Shown here piece after piece: positions 8,788-19,276 of a DNA stretch of 64,000 bases. Source of the stretch: Planctomycetaceae bacterium (GTDB taxonomy: Bacteria > Planctomycetota > Planctomycetia > Planctomycetales > Planctomycetaceae); the NCBI GenBank assembly GCA_019636285.1, contig JAHBXV010000012.1, positions 1 through 64,000 of the forward strand, written 5' to 3'. The position numbers were made by a program, and so were the translations under genes. Position 1 is the stretch's first letter, and the number at the start of each line of letters is the position of its first letter. The notes under the pieces are model-generated. The model did not search any database, was not told where the DNA came from, and saw nothing but the letters and a program-made list of their open reading frames with translations.

Positions 8788-11451
8788 ATGGTCCGCTTGA
8801 TGGCATGGGCGCCTGCTCGCACCGGTTGGCTGTTCAGGCTCGCCACGTTTCTTGGCGTGGCGCTGGTCTCGTGCGCGGTGCATGCCGAGGCCGCGGCGGT
8901 TGCTCCGAGACCGAAGGCCCAATCCTGGCAGACCGTGTTCGACTTTGGGAACGATTGCGACGCCGACCTGGACGATCAGCCCGATGACTGGGTGCGGCGG
9001 TCGGGCTCCCATTTCCCGCATTACGTTCGTTCCGGCATCGACCGGCAGGTCGGCTTTCGCGCCCCGGGAAGCCTGCGAATCGACGCGAATGCCGGGCAGG
9101 CCGTCATTTACAGTCCTCCGATTCCCGTTGATGACCTGCACGCCTTCGAATTCGAGGGAGCAATTCGCGTTTCAGGTCTCAAATCGGGCGCCGCCATGCT
9201 GTCGGTGTCTCTGTTGAACGACCGACGGGATCGCCTGGTTCGACAGTTGTCGCAGCCGGTCAGTGATACGGGAGAGGGTTGGTACGCCGTCCGGCTGGGG
9301 CCGATCGCACCGCCTGAGGGAACAAGGTTTGTCGTCATCGGCTGCCACCTTCTCGAAGGAGCGGGTCCTGATATCGGCGGCCAGGTCTGGTTCGACGACT
9401 TGCGCATGGCGCAGCGGCCGCGGATGGTCATCAAATCTGACGCACCTTTATCGTTATTCGACGAAACGTCTCCTTTGTCTGTCACCGCACGAGTGTCCGG
9501 GCTCACCGCCGAGACCCCTTTTGAATTGCGCCTGCAGCTCTTCGATCTTTCCGATCGCGAGCTGGAAACCATCACCTTTCCCCTGGGCAGCATGTCCCCG
9601 GATGATCCGGGAATCAGCTCCTGGCGGGAGACGAAGTGGGAAATCCCCCGGCAGCCAACCGGCTACTACCGAGTTGTCGCCAATCTACTAGTGGACCAGA
9701 CAACGCTTGCCGTCGTGGAAACGACGTTTGCAGTGACCCAAATTGCAACAACAACGCGGCCTGCTGGCGAGTTTGGCTGGTCGCTGGAACAACTTCCGCC
9801 GCAGGCCCAGTTCACCGAACTCGCGATGCAGTCGGGATTACATGCGGTCAAGATCCCGCTCTGGAATCAGGGGGCTCGACCGCGGGGTGATCAGGATGCG
9901 GCCACGCTGATTGACGAACTGCAACGTAAGAACATTGAGACGATTGGACTGCTCGACGTCCCTCCTGTTGCCCTCCGCGAAAAATTTACACAGGACTGGC
10001 GGGGTGTTTCGGAGCTGTTTGTTCTCCCAGCCGAGTTTTGGGGGCCATCGCTCCGCCCGGTCATGGCCCGCTACGGAGCGCACGTGCGGTACTGGCAGTT
10101 GGGAAGCGATCGCGACCGCAGTTTTGTGGGCGTGAGTGACTTCATGGGGCTGTTGCGCAAGGTTCATCATGAATTCGGCAAGGTCGGCGTCGTGGCCGAA
10201 CTGGGCGTTCCCTGGAGTCTCGATTCGAGCGACCGGTTTCACTATCCCGCCGGAACGTCGTTTGTTTCGATCCCGCTCGCGGAGGAATCCGACTCGGGCA
10301 CCCTGATCGACCAACCGGTCGCCATCTCCGTCGCGCCCCTCGATGTCTCGGTGACGGGCAATACGTTCTGGGCGGTCGTTGACGCGCGCGATCTGCTCAA
10401 GCGGCCGCGCGAACAGCGCGCCGCCGCGCTGGCGCGGCAGACAATCCGCGCGAGAATCTCGGGAGCCCAGAAGGTCTTCTTTCAGGGCGCCTTCGATGCC
10501 GACGCTGGCCTGACCACGGAATCGCTGGCTCCCACTCCGCTTTACTTGCCGTGGCGAACGCTGGCATTGTCACTCCAGCAGGCCGATTACCATGGAGAAC
10601 TCGTGTTGCCAGGCGGAAGCCGGAATGCGGTCTTCGTGCGGGACGGTGAAGCGATTGTTCTGGTTTGGAACGACGTTCCCGGCGAGGAACGCTGCTGCCT
10701 GGGCGACAAACCGAGGATGGTCGACCTGTATGGGCGCCCGGGAAAACTCGTCGCCGATCAGGACGGCGTCGAACACCGCTTCGCGGTCGGGCCAGAGCCC
10801 GTCCTGCTCTTTACGGCCAATCCCCAACTGGTCAAGTGGCAAGTCGCCATGCAGTTTGCCGCCGGGAAGATGGCCAGCGAATTCGGCGGACATCGCGATG
10901 AACTGATTGGCGTGAATGTCTTCCCCCAGGGGGCGAATGGTTCCGTCACGTTTGATCCGCCGCACGACTGGACGATCGAGCCGGGACGCGTCGAGTTTCA
11001 GGTCGCGGCGGGAGAAGCCTACGCGCGGCCCTTCACCATGGTCATTCCCGCGCAGGTGACTTTGGGAGAACACCTGATCGCCATGAACGTGGAACTGATG
11101 ACCGACCGACTGCACAAGTTCCGCGTCTATCGCCGCTACCAGGTCGGCCTGGGTGACGTCGAGATCGAAGTGATTGACCGCCGCTTGCCCGATGGTCGTC
11201 TGGAAATCGAGCAGATTGTCACCAACCGGACGAAGCCGCTTGAAGTCCTCGACTATCGCTGCACGCTCTTCGTCCCCAACAGCCGCCGCCAACGGCTGAC
11301 CATCACGCGCTTGGGAGACGGCCAGGACCGTAAGGTCTATCACCTCCCCGATGCGGATGCCCTGCGCGGCAAGGAACTCTGGCTGCGACTCGACCAGGAA
11401 GGAGGCCGCCGAGTGATGAACTATCGCTGGACGGTGGGACAGGAGTGGTAG
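8788..11451 (+). CDS. Large exported protein of unknown function, possible glycoside-hydrolase-like fold
   Basis: About 887 residues from the chosen start. A signal peptide is clear ('WLFRLATFLGVALVSCAVHAEA'). The mature protein begins with a carbohydrate-binding-like beta-sandwich ('FDFGNDCDADLDDQPDDWVRR.. SGSHFP'), followed by beta-rich segments, then around residue 330 a stretch 'FGWSLEQLPPQAQFTELA' and alternating strand/helix blocks that resemble a TIM-barrel glycosidase. The C-terminal 250 residues are again beta-rich. I recognise no catalytic signature and do not assign a function. The frame is open further upstream (from 8467), but that part is translated repeat DNA, so I place the start at 8788; ATG 8800 is an alternative. 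Confidence 0.6.
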   Translation: MVRLMAWAPARTGWLFRLATFLGVALVSCAVHAEAAAVAPRPKAQSWQTVFDFGNDCDADLDDQPDDWVRRSGSHFPHYVRSGIDRQVGFRAPGSLRIDANAGQAVIYSPPIPVDDLHAFEFEGAIRVSGLKSGAAMLSVSLLNDRRDRLVRQLSQPVSDTGEGWYAVRLGPIAPPEGTRFVVIGCHLLEGAGPDIGGQVWFDDLRMAQRPRMVIKSDAPLSLFDETSPLSVTARVSGLTAETPFELRLQLFDLSDRELETITFPLGSMSPDDPGISSWRETKWEIPRQPTGYYRVVANLLVDQTTLAVVETTFAVTQIATTTRPAGEFGWSLEQLPPQAQFTELAMQSGLHAVKIPLWNQGARPRGDQDAATLIDELQRKNIETIGLLDVPPVALREKFTQDWRGVSELFVLPAEFWGPSLRPVMARYGAHVRYWQLGSDRDRSFVGVSDFMGLLRKVHHEFGKVGVVAELGVPWSLDSSDRFHYPAGTSFVSIPLAEESDSGTLIDQPVAISVAPLDVSVTGNTFWAVVDARDLLKRPREQRAAALARQTIRARISGAQKVFFQGAFDADAGLTTESLAPTPLYLPWRTLALSLQQADYHGELVLPGGSRNAVFVRDGEAIVLVWNDVPGEERCCLGDKPRMVDLYGRPGKLVADQDGVEHRFAVGPEPVLLFTANPQLVKWQVAMQFAAGKMASEFGGHRDELIGVNVFPQGANGSVTFDPPHDWTIEPGRVEFQVAAGEAYARPFTMVIPAQVTLGEHLIAMNVELMTDRLHKFRVYRRYQVGLGDVEIEVIDRRLPDGRLEIEQIVTNRTKPLEVLDYRCTLFVPNSRRQRLTITRLGDGQDRKVYHLPDADALRGKELWLRLDQEGGRRVMNYRWTVGQEW

Positions 11452-11591
11452 GGGGGGAGGCGAGAGTGGTTGGTGGTTAGTAGTTGGTGGTTGGTGACAG
11501 AACGGATTCCCGTCCTCGCTGGCCGCTGGAAGCTGGCGGCTGGCTGCCTCTTCTACTGATGGCTGACGGCTGACCGCTGATCCCCCCCGCG

Positions 11592-13448
11592 CTACTGCGG
11601 TCCCTTCAGGCGAATTGGTTGATCGTAGTTGACAGGCAATTGGACCGGCGCGGTCGGGGTGATCGTTGGGTTCGCCGTCGACTTCGGTTGCGAGACGGTC
11701 GACGCGCCGGGAAGACTGCCGCGGCCCGGTTCGATCGGTTCAATGCCGAGCAGGACGCCCGCGGGACTGGCAGACGGCGTGGTTCCTGCCAGCGAGGAAC
11801 TGTCCGAGCCAACGATCTCGCGGCCGGGTTGCAATGCGATCATTGACCCTTCGTAACGGATGAGCGCCGGCACGTAGGCGACGGTGGTACGGCTTCCCCC
11901 GCGCCCGACCACGGTCGAGGGGGCAAGCGTCAGCTCCGTGGGATCCTGTTTGCCGGTCCGGAAGGCAATCGTCAGTTCGGGAAGTTGCCCCACGCCCGTC
12001 CAGGGGCTGCCCCAGTCGGCGACCGCCGGGAACGTGGCCGTCCAGAGTTCAGGAGACGCTTGAACGATCGGGCGGTGGTGAGACCGTCCGTCGACCATCA
12101 GCACCAGCTCCGCGTTCGCCAGTTCCCACGAAGGACTGAACTGCACGACGACGTCGTCCGCCCCGAGATTGAACTTCGGCGTCACGTAAACCGAGGACGC
12201 GAGTTGACGGCGAACCGCTTCCGGAAGATCGTCCGATTTCAACTTGCTCGCGCATCGCAGCAGAATCGCCGGAGGAACCATTTGCACGATCTCGGCGTCT
12301 GCCAGTTGAGCGGAGAGCTTCGCGACATCGCCCCGATGATAGTACAGTCCCAACAGGCTCAGTCGGCTGTGAGTCGACTCGAGAGCGACATCGAGGTTTC
12401 TCAGGATGGCATCTTCGGCTTCGTTCGACTTGCCGTGTTTTTCGAGAACCGCGGCGCAGACCAGGTTGGCTTCCCAGGCGTCGGTGCATTGCGCGAGGGC
12501 ACGCTGGGCCGTCGCCGGGGCTGTTGGACGCGCCAGGTGCGCTTCAATGAGCGCCAGATTGGCCAGCCCGGTTGCCAGCATTTCATCGCGACGGAAATGG
12601 CCGTCCCCCAGCGTCGCCATCTGTTCGTAGGTACTCGCGGCGGCGACAAGATTTCCCCGTTGCTGTTCGGTGCGGGCCACGTAATACCAGTACGGGGGAT
12701 AGCACTCCATGAAGGGCTCCATCCGCCGCAACACGCGCAACCGAACGTCCGGATCTTCTTCCTTCCAGGCGTTGTCCAGGCGGTCGAGATCGTCTCCGCG
12801 GACCAGCCAGCGGTCGGGAATCTGCTTGCTGCGGGCCAGCTTCCAAGAGACATCGAGAAACTGGTTCGATTTCTGAACGACCGCGTTCCAGCGGTCTTTC
12901 TCGACTTTCCAGTGCTCGGTTTCTCGCGTGACCGCGATATTCCGGTAGTCCCACCAACTGCCCGCTCCGGTGCGCACCGCCCCCACGTAATCCATGGTGG
13001 CCATCTGCGCCGTCAATGCGAAGGCTGTTCCGGTCAGCATCGAGCGGATCGCGCGGCGATGCTTGCGGCGAACCATTTCGCGTTCCTGCTCCGCGATCTG
13101 AATCTGCGCGACCTCGTCCAGCACGCCGGAATACAGGCGAATCACTTCTTCATCGGTCACGCCATTCAGATTCAGGTGGTTCAGGATTTTTTCCTGCTCC
13201 TCCACCAGGACGGCCAGATCGGGTTGATGGCGGATGCGGTGCAGGGACGCTCGGCTGTAATTGAGCGCGACAGCCGTCATCTTGCGCTGGTCGTTGTCGG
13301 CCTGCGGGTTCGTCGGCCCTTCGCCGAACGCCAATGACGGACCCAGGGCCGTCAACGCGAGCAGCACCGCGACCCAGGTTCGCGAAACAGGCCGCGCCGG
13401 GAGGGCCAAGTCGGACCGTCGGCCAGCGTTCATTTTCAACACCATCAT
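11592..13448 (-). CDS. Exported TPR-like helical protein of unknown function
   Basis: 618 residues with a signal peptide ('RTWVAVLLALTALGPSLAFGEG'). The middle (about residues 200-410) is alpha-helical with repeats resembling tetratricopeptide units ('YWYYVARTEQQRGNLVAAASTYEQM', 'EANLVCAAVLEKHGKSNEAEDAILRNLDVAL'). The C-terminal third is beta-rich and ends in a Pro/Ser/Thr-rich tail. A GAGGGG lies 7 nt before the ATG pair at 13448/13445. It faces the preceding exported gene tail to tail; the 140-nt gap holds short TGGTGGTTAG/GGCTGACGGCTGA-like simple repeats. Likely periplasmic or surface; no function assigned. Confidence 0.65.
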   Translation of the reverse strand: MMVLKMNAGRRSDLALPARPVSRTWVAVLLALTALGPSLAFGEGPTNPQADNDQRKMTAVALNYSRASLHRIRHQPDLAVLVEEQEKILNHLNLNGVTDEEVIRLYSGVLDEVAQIQIAEQEREMVRRKHRRAIRSMLTGTAFALTAQMATMDYVGAVRTGAGSWWDYRNIAVTRETEHWKVEKDRWNAVVQKSNQFLDVSWKLARSKQIPDRWLVRGDDLDRLDNAWKEEDPDVRLRVLRRMEPFMECYPPYWYYVARTEQQRGNLVAAASTYEQMATLGDGHFRRDEMLATGLANLALIEAHLARPTAPATAQRALAQCTDAWEANLVCAAVLEKHGKSNEAEDAILRNLDVALESTHSRLSLLGLYYHRGDVAKLSAQLADAEIVQMVPPAILLRCASKLKSDDLPEAVRRQLASSVYVTPKFNLGADDVVVQFSPSWELANAELVLMVDGRSHHRPIVQASPELWTATFPAVADWGSPWTGVGQLPELTIAFRTGKQDPTELTLAPSTVVGRGGSRTTVAYVPALIRYEGSMIALQPGREIVGSDSSSLAGTTPSASPAGVLLGIEPIEPGRGSLPGASTVSQPKSTANPTITPTAPVQLPVNYDQPIRLKGPQ

Positions 13449-13827
13449 CGTTGGCCCCTCGTTCCTTCAACTCTCATGCTCGACTCTATCACGCGGGCGT
13501 GGCGCGCATCGGGGAGAGTTCCGGACTTGAGTCCGAGTTCGGCCAGGTCGCGACCAGGTACGAAAACTGCGAAGAGTTGTCCGGTTGTAGGGGCGTTGCT
13601 GGATTTATTGACCGAGTAAATAGCGCGATCGTTGCGGTCGCTAAGTCTGACACGATCGCCATTGCAACTTCTGTCGCACCGTTGCCTCGGGGAATCACGC
13701 GAGTCAAGTCGATTCGACCCGCGCTTTCGCGCGGGCTCGATGAATGGAGTTATGTTCAAGGAGCCATGTCCTCCGTCCCTGGTGGCGGACTGACCGATCC
13801 CGAACGCCCCGTTCGCGAGTCATCTTC
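13449..13827. other. Intergenic region between divergent genes; no gene seen
   Basis: 379 nt between the divergently transcribed TPR-like protein and the Amt-kinase gene. It should hold both promoters. I see a short hairpin GACCCGCGC-ttt-GCGCGGGCTC near 13717-13737 and one family D fragment (GCTCGACTCTATC) near 13481, but no confident promoter, operator or small gene. Confidence 0.5.
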
Positions 13828-16800
13828 ATGCCGACAGCGATCGAATCTCTCGACTTGACCTGGGTGCTGTTCTCGGCTGCCCTGGTCATGCTGATGCAGG
13901 GCGGGTTCTGTGCCCTGGAAACGGGCCTGGTGCGCGCCAAGAACGGTATCAACATCGCGCTCAAGAACGTGGTCGACTTCTGTATTTCGGGCCTGATTTT
14001 CTGGGCCATCGGCTTTGGCCTGATGTTCGGCGCGTCCTGGGGAGGGTGGGTGGGAACGTCCCGCTTCTTCCCCGATGAATCACTGCCGCCTAACTGGCAG
14101 GCCTTTATTCTGTTTCAACTGATGTTCTGCAGCACGGCGACAACCATCGTGGCCGGAGCTGTCGCGGAACGATTCCGGTTTGGCTCGTACCTGCTGCTGG
14201 CCTGCCTGGTGTCCGGCATCATCTATCCGGTCTTTGGTCATTGGGCCTGGGGGGACGATGGACAGACAGTCGGCTGGCTGAAGGAACTGGGCTTTGTCGA
14301 TTTTGCCGGGTCGACCGTCGTGCATGCGATTGGCGGATGGGTGGCGCTGGCCGGCTGCATCTGCGTCGGACCGCGTGTCGGCCGATTTGTCGCCGGCGCG
14401 CCCACCATTCGCGGCCACAATCTTCCGCTCGCCACGCTGGGGGCATTCCTGCTGTGGTTTGGCTGGTTCGGCTTCAATGGCGGCAGCACGCTCGCGTTGA
14501 CGGCGGACACGCCCCGAGTCCTGCTCAACACCAATCTGGCCGCGGCCGCCGGCGGCCTGCTGTCCATGTTCGTCGCCTGGCATGTCACCGGGCGGCCACT
14601 TGCGGAACCCATGATTAATGGCGTGATTGGCGGACTGGTGGCGATCACGGCGGGCTGCCATCTGATGTCTCCGGCCACGGCGATTCTGACCGGCGCGGTC
14701 GGCGGGGGACTGGCGTTCTGGGGGGGGCAGTTCCTTGAGAATCGCAAAATCGACGATGCCGTCGGCGCGGTTCCCGTGCATGCCTTCGCCGGGGTCTGGG
14801 GGACTTTGGCAGTCGGACTCTTCGGCGACTCCGCGGGATTTCTGCCAGGAATGACACGCCTTGAACAGATTGGCGTTCAGGCGGTGGGAAGTCTCGTCTG
14901 CATGGCATGGGGCCTTGGGATGGGACTGGCGGGGTGCTGGCTGATTGGCCAGTTTCTGAAGGTTCGCGTTCCCCTTGCCGACGAGATGGAAGGTCTCAAT
15001 CATGCCGAGCACGGCGCGTCGACCGAATTGATCGAGCTCATGCGGCAGATGCACGAGCACCGCGAGCAGGGGGATTTTTCGACCCCCGTGGCTGTCGAGC
15101 CGCACACCGAGGTCGGCCAGATCGCCACCGAGTACAACCGCGTTCTGCAGCGCGTGAACGACGAAATTCACCGCTGCGAATCGGCGACCGAGACGGCCCG
15201 GCAGGCGGAACTGAAATATCGCAGCATCTTTGAAAATGCGGTCGAAGGGATATTCCGGACAACTCCCGACGGGCGCTACATCGACGCGAACCCGGCGCTC
15301 GCGCGGCTGTATGGATTCGACGCTCCCGAACAGCTCATGTCCGAATGGACGCGGATCGATCGCCAGTTGTACGTTTCGCCGGACCGGCGAGCCGAGTTCG
15401 TTGATTTGATCGAGGAACAAGGCTCGATCATTGGCTTCGAGTCTCTCGTCTACCGCCGCGACGGCGAGATCATCTGGATTTCGGAGTCGGCTCGCGCGGT
15501 TCGCGACGATTCTGGCAAGACGCTGTATTACGAAGGAAACGTCGAAGACATCACCCGGCGCAAGGAAAACGAAGAGCTGCAGCGCCAGGTCGAACAGATC
15601 GAAGCGGCGAACGAGGCCAAGAGCACGTTCCTGGCAAGAATGAGCCACGAGATTCGCACGCCGCTCAACGGCGTGGTCGGCATGCTGGAGCTTTTGTCGG
15701 CCACGACGCTCAACGAGAAGCAGCGGCAATACGTGCGGATCGGCCATTCCTCGGCACACGCCCTGTTGAGCCTCATCAACGACATTCTCGACTTCTCCAA
15801 GATCGAAGCCGGAAAGCTCGATCTCGAGGAACTGGAGTTCGATCTGCCGGAACTGCTCGACGACGTGGTCGACATGTTCGCTCACCGGGCCGAAGCCAAG
15901 GGAATCGAACTGAACTGCCGAGTCCCGACGGAAATTCCACGAATCATGGTGGGTGATCCCGAGCGGCTGCGGCAGGTGGTCATCAACCTGGTCAACAACG
16001 CGCTCAAATTCACCGAACAGGGCGAAGTTCGCATCGCTTTGGAAAAGATTCGCGAGTCGGACGACACGATCGACGTCTGTTTCTCCGTCACGGACACCGG
16101 CTGCGGCATTGCCGGGGAGAACCTGGACCGGCTGTTCAAGGCGTTCTCTCAGTCGTCGGCTTCCGTTTCCCGCACGCATGGTGGAATGGGACTGGGCCTC
16201 GCCATCTGCAAGCAAATTATTGAGCTCATGGGCGGACAAATCGGCGTTGAAAGCGAGTTTGGTCTGGGCTCGACGTTCTGGTTCCGCATTCCGTTCGCGA
16301 AGTCTTCGTCGCCGCAAGACAATCTCGCGGGGGTTCCCGCCGAGCTGAAGGGGTTGCGAGTGCTGGTCGTCGACGATACGGACAGCAATCGCCAGATTCT
16401 TCGCGACCACCTGACCGGTTGGGGCTGTGAAGTCACCACCGCGATCGATGCCGAGTCGGGGCTCGAACTGATGCGCGAAGCAGCCCACAGGGAGCGGCCT
16501 TACCAGCTCGCGCTTCTCGATCATCACCTGCCGGGCATGAACGGGATGGCGATGGCGCGAGCCATCCGGGAAGACTCGTCGGCTGCCGACACATCGCTCG
16601 TCATGCTCAGTTCGATCGACATGAACCGGGAAGATACCGAGCCAAATGCTCCTTTGGATGGCTTTCTGTCGAAGCCGATCCGTCAGTCGCGGCTGCTCGA
16701 TCTCCTGGCCCAGGTCTGTCGCAGGAAACCGGGCGGGGGAAATACCCCGTTGCCCGAGGTCGCGGATGACTCTTCTTTCGTCCCGCGATCGGGGCGAATT

Positions 16801-17613
16801 CTGGTGGCGGAAGACAACGACGTCAATCAGATGGTGATCGAGGAATTGCTGACCAGTTCGGGCTACGAATGCCACCTGGTCGAAAACGGCAAACAGGCCA
16901 TCGAGAGGTTGGAAAGCGAGACGTTCGACCTGCTTCTGGCGGATTGTCAGATGCCCGTGATGGATGGCTACGAACTGGTCCGCGAGTGGCGGGCCCGGGA
17001 ACGGGAACTGGGGCGGCCGCGTCTGCCGATCATCGCGCTGACCGCGAACGCGATTAAAGGCGACCGCGAGCGATGTCTGTCCGTCGGCATGGACGACTAC
17101 CTGACCAAGCCCATCCATCGCGAGGAACTGCTGCAGATTGTCGGTCGTCGTCTTCCGGAAAACGGTTCGAGTCAACCTCATGTGAGTGCCGCAACGGGCC
17201 TGGCGCAGCCCGAGGCCGTCGACATGACGGCTTTCACGGAGCGCTGTGGCGGCAATCAGGAGTTCATGGCCAGGATCCTAGCCCGTTTTCAATCGAGGCT
17301 GTCGGCCGACGTGCGTCAACTGGAATTGCTGAGCGTGGCCGGAGCCTGGGGACGTGTCGCCGAGATCGCGCACTCGCTGAAAGGGGCCGCGATGAATATC
17401 GCCGCGAATGCCGTGGGTGAATCGGCGTCACGCATCGAACGGGCGGCAAAAGAAAATCGGACGGAAATCATTGAATCGGAAATCGGAACGCTCCAGGGGG
17501 CAGCCCAGGATTGCGAACGCTGGATCACCCGGCAAATGCGGAAATGGAAGCCCGAAGGAGAAGACTCCCGAGGGGAAGAATCGACACCTGGTCGATTCGA
17601 ACGATCGCGGTGA
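13828..17613 (+). CDS. Ammonium-transporter-fused hybrid sensor histidine kinase (Amt-PAS-HK-REC-REC-Hpt)
   Basis: About 1261 residues. Residues 1-395 are a full Amt/Rh domain with roughly eleven membrane segments; both pore histidines are kept (H166 in 'TVVHAIGG', H318 in '[11 protein letters not shown]'), as is the Asp of 'DFAGSTVVH'. Then a HAMP-like linker (about 405-450), PAS/PAC (461-575), HisKA with phospho-His H607 ('[11 protein letters not shown]'), HATPase (710-825; '[10 protein letters not shown]', 'DTGCGIAG', 'GGMGLGLAI'), REC1 (D898), REC2 (D1039) and an Hpt domain (H1182 in 'AHSLKGAAM'). Amt-kinase fusions are known, for example Amt5 of Kuenenia, which senses ammonium without transporting it. 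Here all phosphorelay residues are intact in one chain. Start set at ATG 13828; an upstream in-frame ATG (13744) adds a charged, non-Amt leader. The REC-HD-GYP gene 141 nt downstream is the obvious output candidate. No GlnK/PII gene lies nearby. Confidence 0.92.
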   Translation: MPTAIESLDLTWVLFSAALVMLMQGGFCALETGLVRAKNGINIALKNVVDFCISGLIFWAIGFGLMFGASWGGWVGTSRFFPDESLPPNWQAFILFQLMFCSTATTIVAGAVAERFRFGSYLLLACLVSGIIYPVFGHWAWGDDGQTVGWLKELGFVDFAGSTVVHAIGGWVALAGCICVGPRVGRFVAGAPTIRGHNLPLATLGAFLLWFGWFGFNGGSTLALTADTPRVLLNTNLAAAAGGLLSMFVAWHVTGRPLAEPMINGVIGGLVAITAGCHLMSPATAILTGAVGGGLAFWGGQFLENRKIDDAVGAVPVHAFAGVWGTLAVGLFGDSAGFLPGMTRLEQIGVQAVGSLVCMAWGLGMGLAGCWLIGQFLKVRVPLADEMEGLNHAEHGASTELIELMRQMHEHREQGDFSTPVAVEPHTEVGQIATEYNRVLQRVNDEIHRCESATETARQAELKYRSIFENAVEGIFRTTPDGRYIDANPALARLYGFDAPEQLMSEWTRIDRQLYVSPDRRAEFVDLIEEQGSIIGFESLVYRRDGEIIWISESARAVRDDSGKTLYYEGNVEDITRRKENEELQRQVEQIEAANEAKSTFLARMSHEIRTPLNGVVGMLELLSATTLNEKQRQYVRIGHSSAHALLSLINDILDFSKIEAGKLDLEELEFDLPELLDDVVDMFAHRAEAKGIELNCRVPTEIPRIMVGDPERLRQVVINLVNNALKFTEQGEVRIALEKIRESDDTIDVCFSVTDTGCGIAGENLDRLFKAFSQSSASVSRTHGGMGLGLAICKQIIELMGGQIGVESEFGLGSTFWFRIPFAKSSSPQDNLAGVPAELKGLRVLVVDDTDSNRQILRDHLTGWGCEVTTAIDAESGLELMREAAHRERPYQLALLDHHLPGMNGMAMARAIREDSSAADTSLVMLSSIDMNREDTEPNAPLDGFLSKPIRQSRLLDLLAQVCRRKPGGGNTPLPEVADDSSFVPRSGRILVAEDNDVNQMVIEELLTSSGYECHLVENGKQAIERLESETFDLLLADCQMPVMDGYELVREWRARERELGRPRLPIIALTANAIKGDRERCLSVGMDDYLTKPIHREELLQIVGRRLPENGSSQPHVSAATGLAQPEAVDMTAFTERCGGNQEFMARILARFQSRLSADVRQLELLSVAGAWGRVAEIAHSLKGAAMNIAANAVGESASRIERAAKENRTEIIESEIGTLQGAAQDCERWITRQMRKWKPEGEDSRGEESTPGRFERSR

Positions 17614-17754
17614 TTGAAGACGGCATCGCGGTAAAGCGGATTGCAGCCATGCCTGGAGGCGAAGTGCTCGCGGGCCGGATGACATGACGGTGGAAAGCTC
17701 GATTGGCGAATCGGCGTCGGTAAGTGCTCGACGACGTTACTGGAAAGCCACGTG

Positions 17755-18855
17755 ATGAAGATCCTGATTTCAGACGATGACGACATCTGCCGCGACATGC
17801 TGGTCGAAATGCTGTCTCGCGCCGGCTACGACGTGACATCGGCCGCCGATGGTGCCGAGGCGTGGGAACTGCTTCAGTCCCATGCGTTCTCGGTACTCAT
17901 CAGCGACTGGGAAATGCCCGGCTTTTCCGGGCCGGAACTCTGCCGACGGATTCGCGACGACTTCGACAATGGCTATATCTACTCGATTCTTCTGACCGGT
18001 CGCGATTCCTCGGACGACCTGGTCGCCGGTCTTCAGGCCGGAGCCGATGCTTTCATCAGCAAGCCGGTGACTTCGTCGGAACTTCTTGCCCAGTTGCAGG
18101 CCGCCGAACGGATTGTCTCGCTGGAAACCCGCGAGGTCGCGATTTTCGCGCTGGCTCGGCTGGCGGAGTCGCGCGACCAGGAGACCGGCGAACATCTGGA
18201 ACGGGTTCGCAATTATGCCCGCCTGATTGCCCAGGAACTGGCGGCCAGCGGCAACTACACGGATCAGATCGATACCGAATTCGTCCGGCTGCTGTACCTG
18301 ACTTCGCCATTGCATGACATTGGGAAGGTCGGCATTCCCGACCAGGTGCTGCTCAAGCCGGGACGACTCACGAAAGAAGAAATGTTCGTGATGCAGCAGC
18401 ACACGCGCATCGGGGCCGATACCCTCGACGCAGCGCTGGCGCGGTTTCCGAAAGTCCGCTTTCTGTCCATGGCTCGGGACATTGCCGCGTCGCACCACGA
18501 ACGCTGGGACGGGACCGGGTATCCCGACCGCATCGCGCGGGAAGCCATTCCCCTGTGCGCCAGAATTGTCTCCGTCGCCGATGTGTACGACGCGCTCACC
18601 ACGAAGCGGTGCTACAAGCCCGCGTATGCCCACGAAACAGCCGTCGAGATCGTTCGCGCGGGAGCCGGAACCCAGTTCGACCCGGTGATCGTCGAAGCTT
18701 TTGCCCGAATCCACGAGCGAATCCGCGGCATCAACCTGCGGTTCCAGGCACCGTCCGAAGAAGTGCCCGCGAAGTCATGTGTCGAGCCGATCGTCGATTC
18801 CGAGAGCGGCAACCCGTCGACGAACACCCGCGACGCGGTCCTGACACGCCGGTAA
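17755..18855 (+). CDS. Response regulator with HD-GYP c-di-GMP phosphodiesterase domain
   Basis: About 366 residues. Receiver domain 1-120 with acidic pocket 'SDDDD', phospho-acceptor D51 ('LISDWEMPG') and conserved Lys in 'FISKP'. An HD-GYP domain follows (about 140-340) with the metal-binding HD (H187-D188 in 'LHDIGKVGIP'), 'HHERWDGTGYPD' (GYP at 255-257) and 'ADVYDALTTKR'. Such proteins hydrolyse cyclic-di-GMP in response to phosphorylation. It follows the Amt-hybrid kinase in the same direction, and its receiver is the natural recipient of the kinase Hpt phosphoryl group (inference). A GTG at 17752 is an alternative start; GGAAAG at 17742-17747 serves either. Confidence 0.93.
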   Translation: MKILISDDDDICRDMLVEMLSRAGYDVTSAADGAEAWELLQSHAFSVLISDWEMPGFSGPELCRRIRDDFDNGYIYSILLTGRDSSDDLVAGLQAGADAFISKPVTSSELLAQLQAAERIVSLETREVAIFALARLAESRDQETGEHLERVRNYARLIAQELAASGNYTDQIDTEFVRLLYLTSPLHDIGKVGIPDQVLLKPGRLTKEEMFVMQQHTRIGADTLDAALARFPKVRFLSMARDIAASHHERWDGTGYPDRIAREAIPLCARIVSVADVYDALTTKRCYKPAYAHETAVEIVRAGAGTQFDPVIVEAFARIHERIRGINLRFQAPSEEVPAKSCVEPIVDSESGNPSTNTRDAVLTRR

Positions 18856-18942
18856 CGGCAGCCCGGAGCCGTGGGTCGCATCGAGATTGCTGATATCCAA
18901 GGCCTTTGGGAAGTTCACTCTGGGCTGATTTTGCCGCCGGGT

Positions 18943-19026
18943 TGAGAGTCGAGTGTCCAGAGTCGAGAGAACAGAACGGCCGAATTCCTCGGCATTTCTC
19001 GACCATCAACCATCGACCATCAACCC
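18943..19026. repeat. Repeat family D copy (GTTGAGAGTCGAGTG...)
   Basis: GTTGAGAGTCGAGTGTCCAGAGTCGAGAGAACAG-type sequence followed by CTCGACCATCAACCATCGACCATCAACCC. Related blocks occur at 8534-8780, 28405-28492 and 35954-35984. It sits in the 421-nt gap between the HD-GYP gene and the end of groEL, together with a family B element and the groEL terminator; no gene is seen in this gap. Confidence 0.55.
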
Positions 19027-19087
19027 AATCGGCATGCCGTGAATTGAAAACGGCGAAGGCCCTGGCTGATATCTGACCTCTCTTGCT

Positions 19088-19151
19088 AAATAACCCGAAG
19101 CGTCAGCGAGGGCTGTCCTGTTCTCGCCCTCGCTGACGCTTCGGGTTATTT
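19088..19151. repeat. Palindromic repeat family B, copy 2 (perfect 26-bp arms)
   Basis: Left arm 19088-19113 and right arm 19126-19151 are perfectly complementary, with core TAACCCGAAGCGTCAGCGAG and an extra AAA/TTT at the outer ends. Loop 12 nt. Located between the convergent HD-GYP and groEL genes. Confidence 0.9.
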
Positions 19152-19171
19152 AACGAGAGTTCGCGGGCGCT

Positions 19172-19208
19172 AAAAAATCGAAGACCCGGGCTCTGGGAAC
19201 CCGGGCCT
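19172..19208 (-). terminator. Rho-independent terminator of groEL
   Basis: Read on the minus strand: AGGCCCGGG, 9-nt loop, CCCGGGTCT, then TCGA and six T. The stem is 9 bp with one G-T pair. It starts about 70 nt after the groEL stop. Confidence 0.8.
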
Positions 19209-19276
19209 TCTGATTTTGAGCCACCTCGCGGAAAACGAGGGGAGTTCACGGCGTCCCGAAGGACCGACGACGACCC

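Noticed and set aside
11985-13337. 450-codon rightward frame opposite the TPR-like exported protein
   Set aside because: The minus-strand frame has a signal peptide and ribosome site; this one has neither.
14080-17181. Open frame of over 1000 codons opposite the Amt-kinase gene
   Set aside because: Antisense shadow of a high-GC gene; its translation is Arg/Gln/His-rich with no domain, while the plus strand shows intact motifs.
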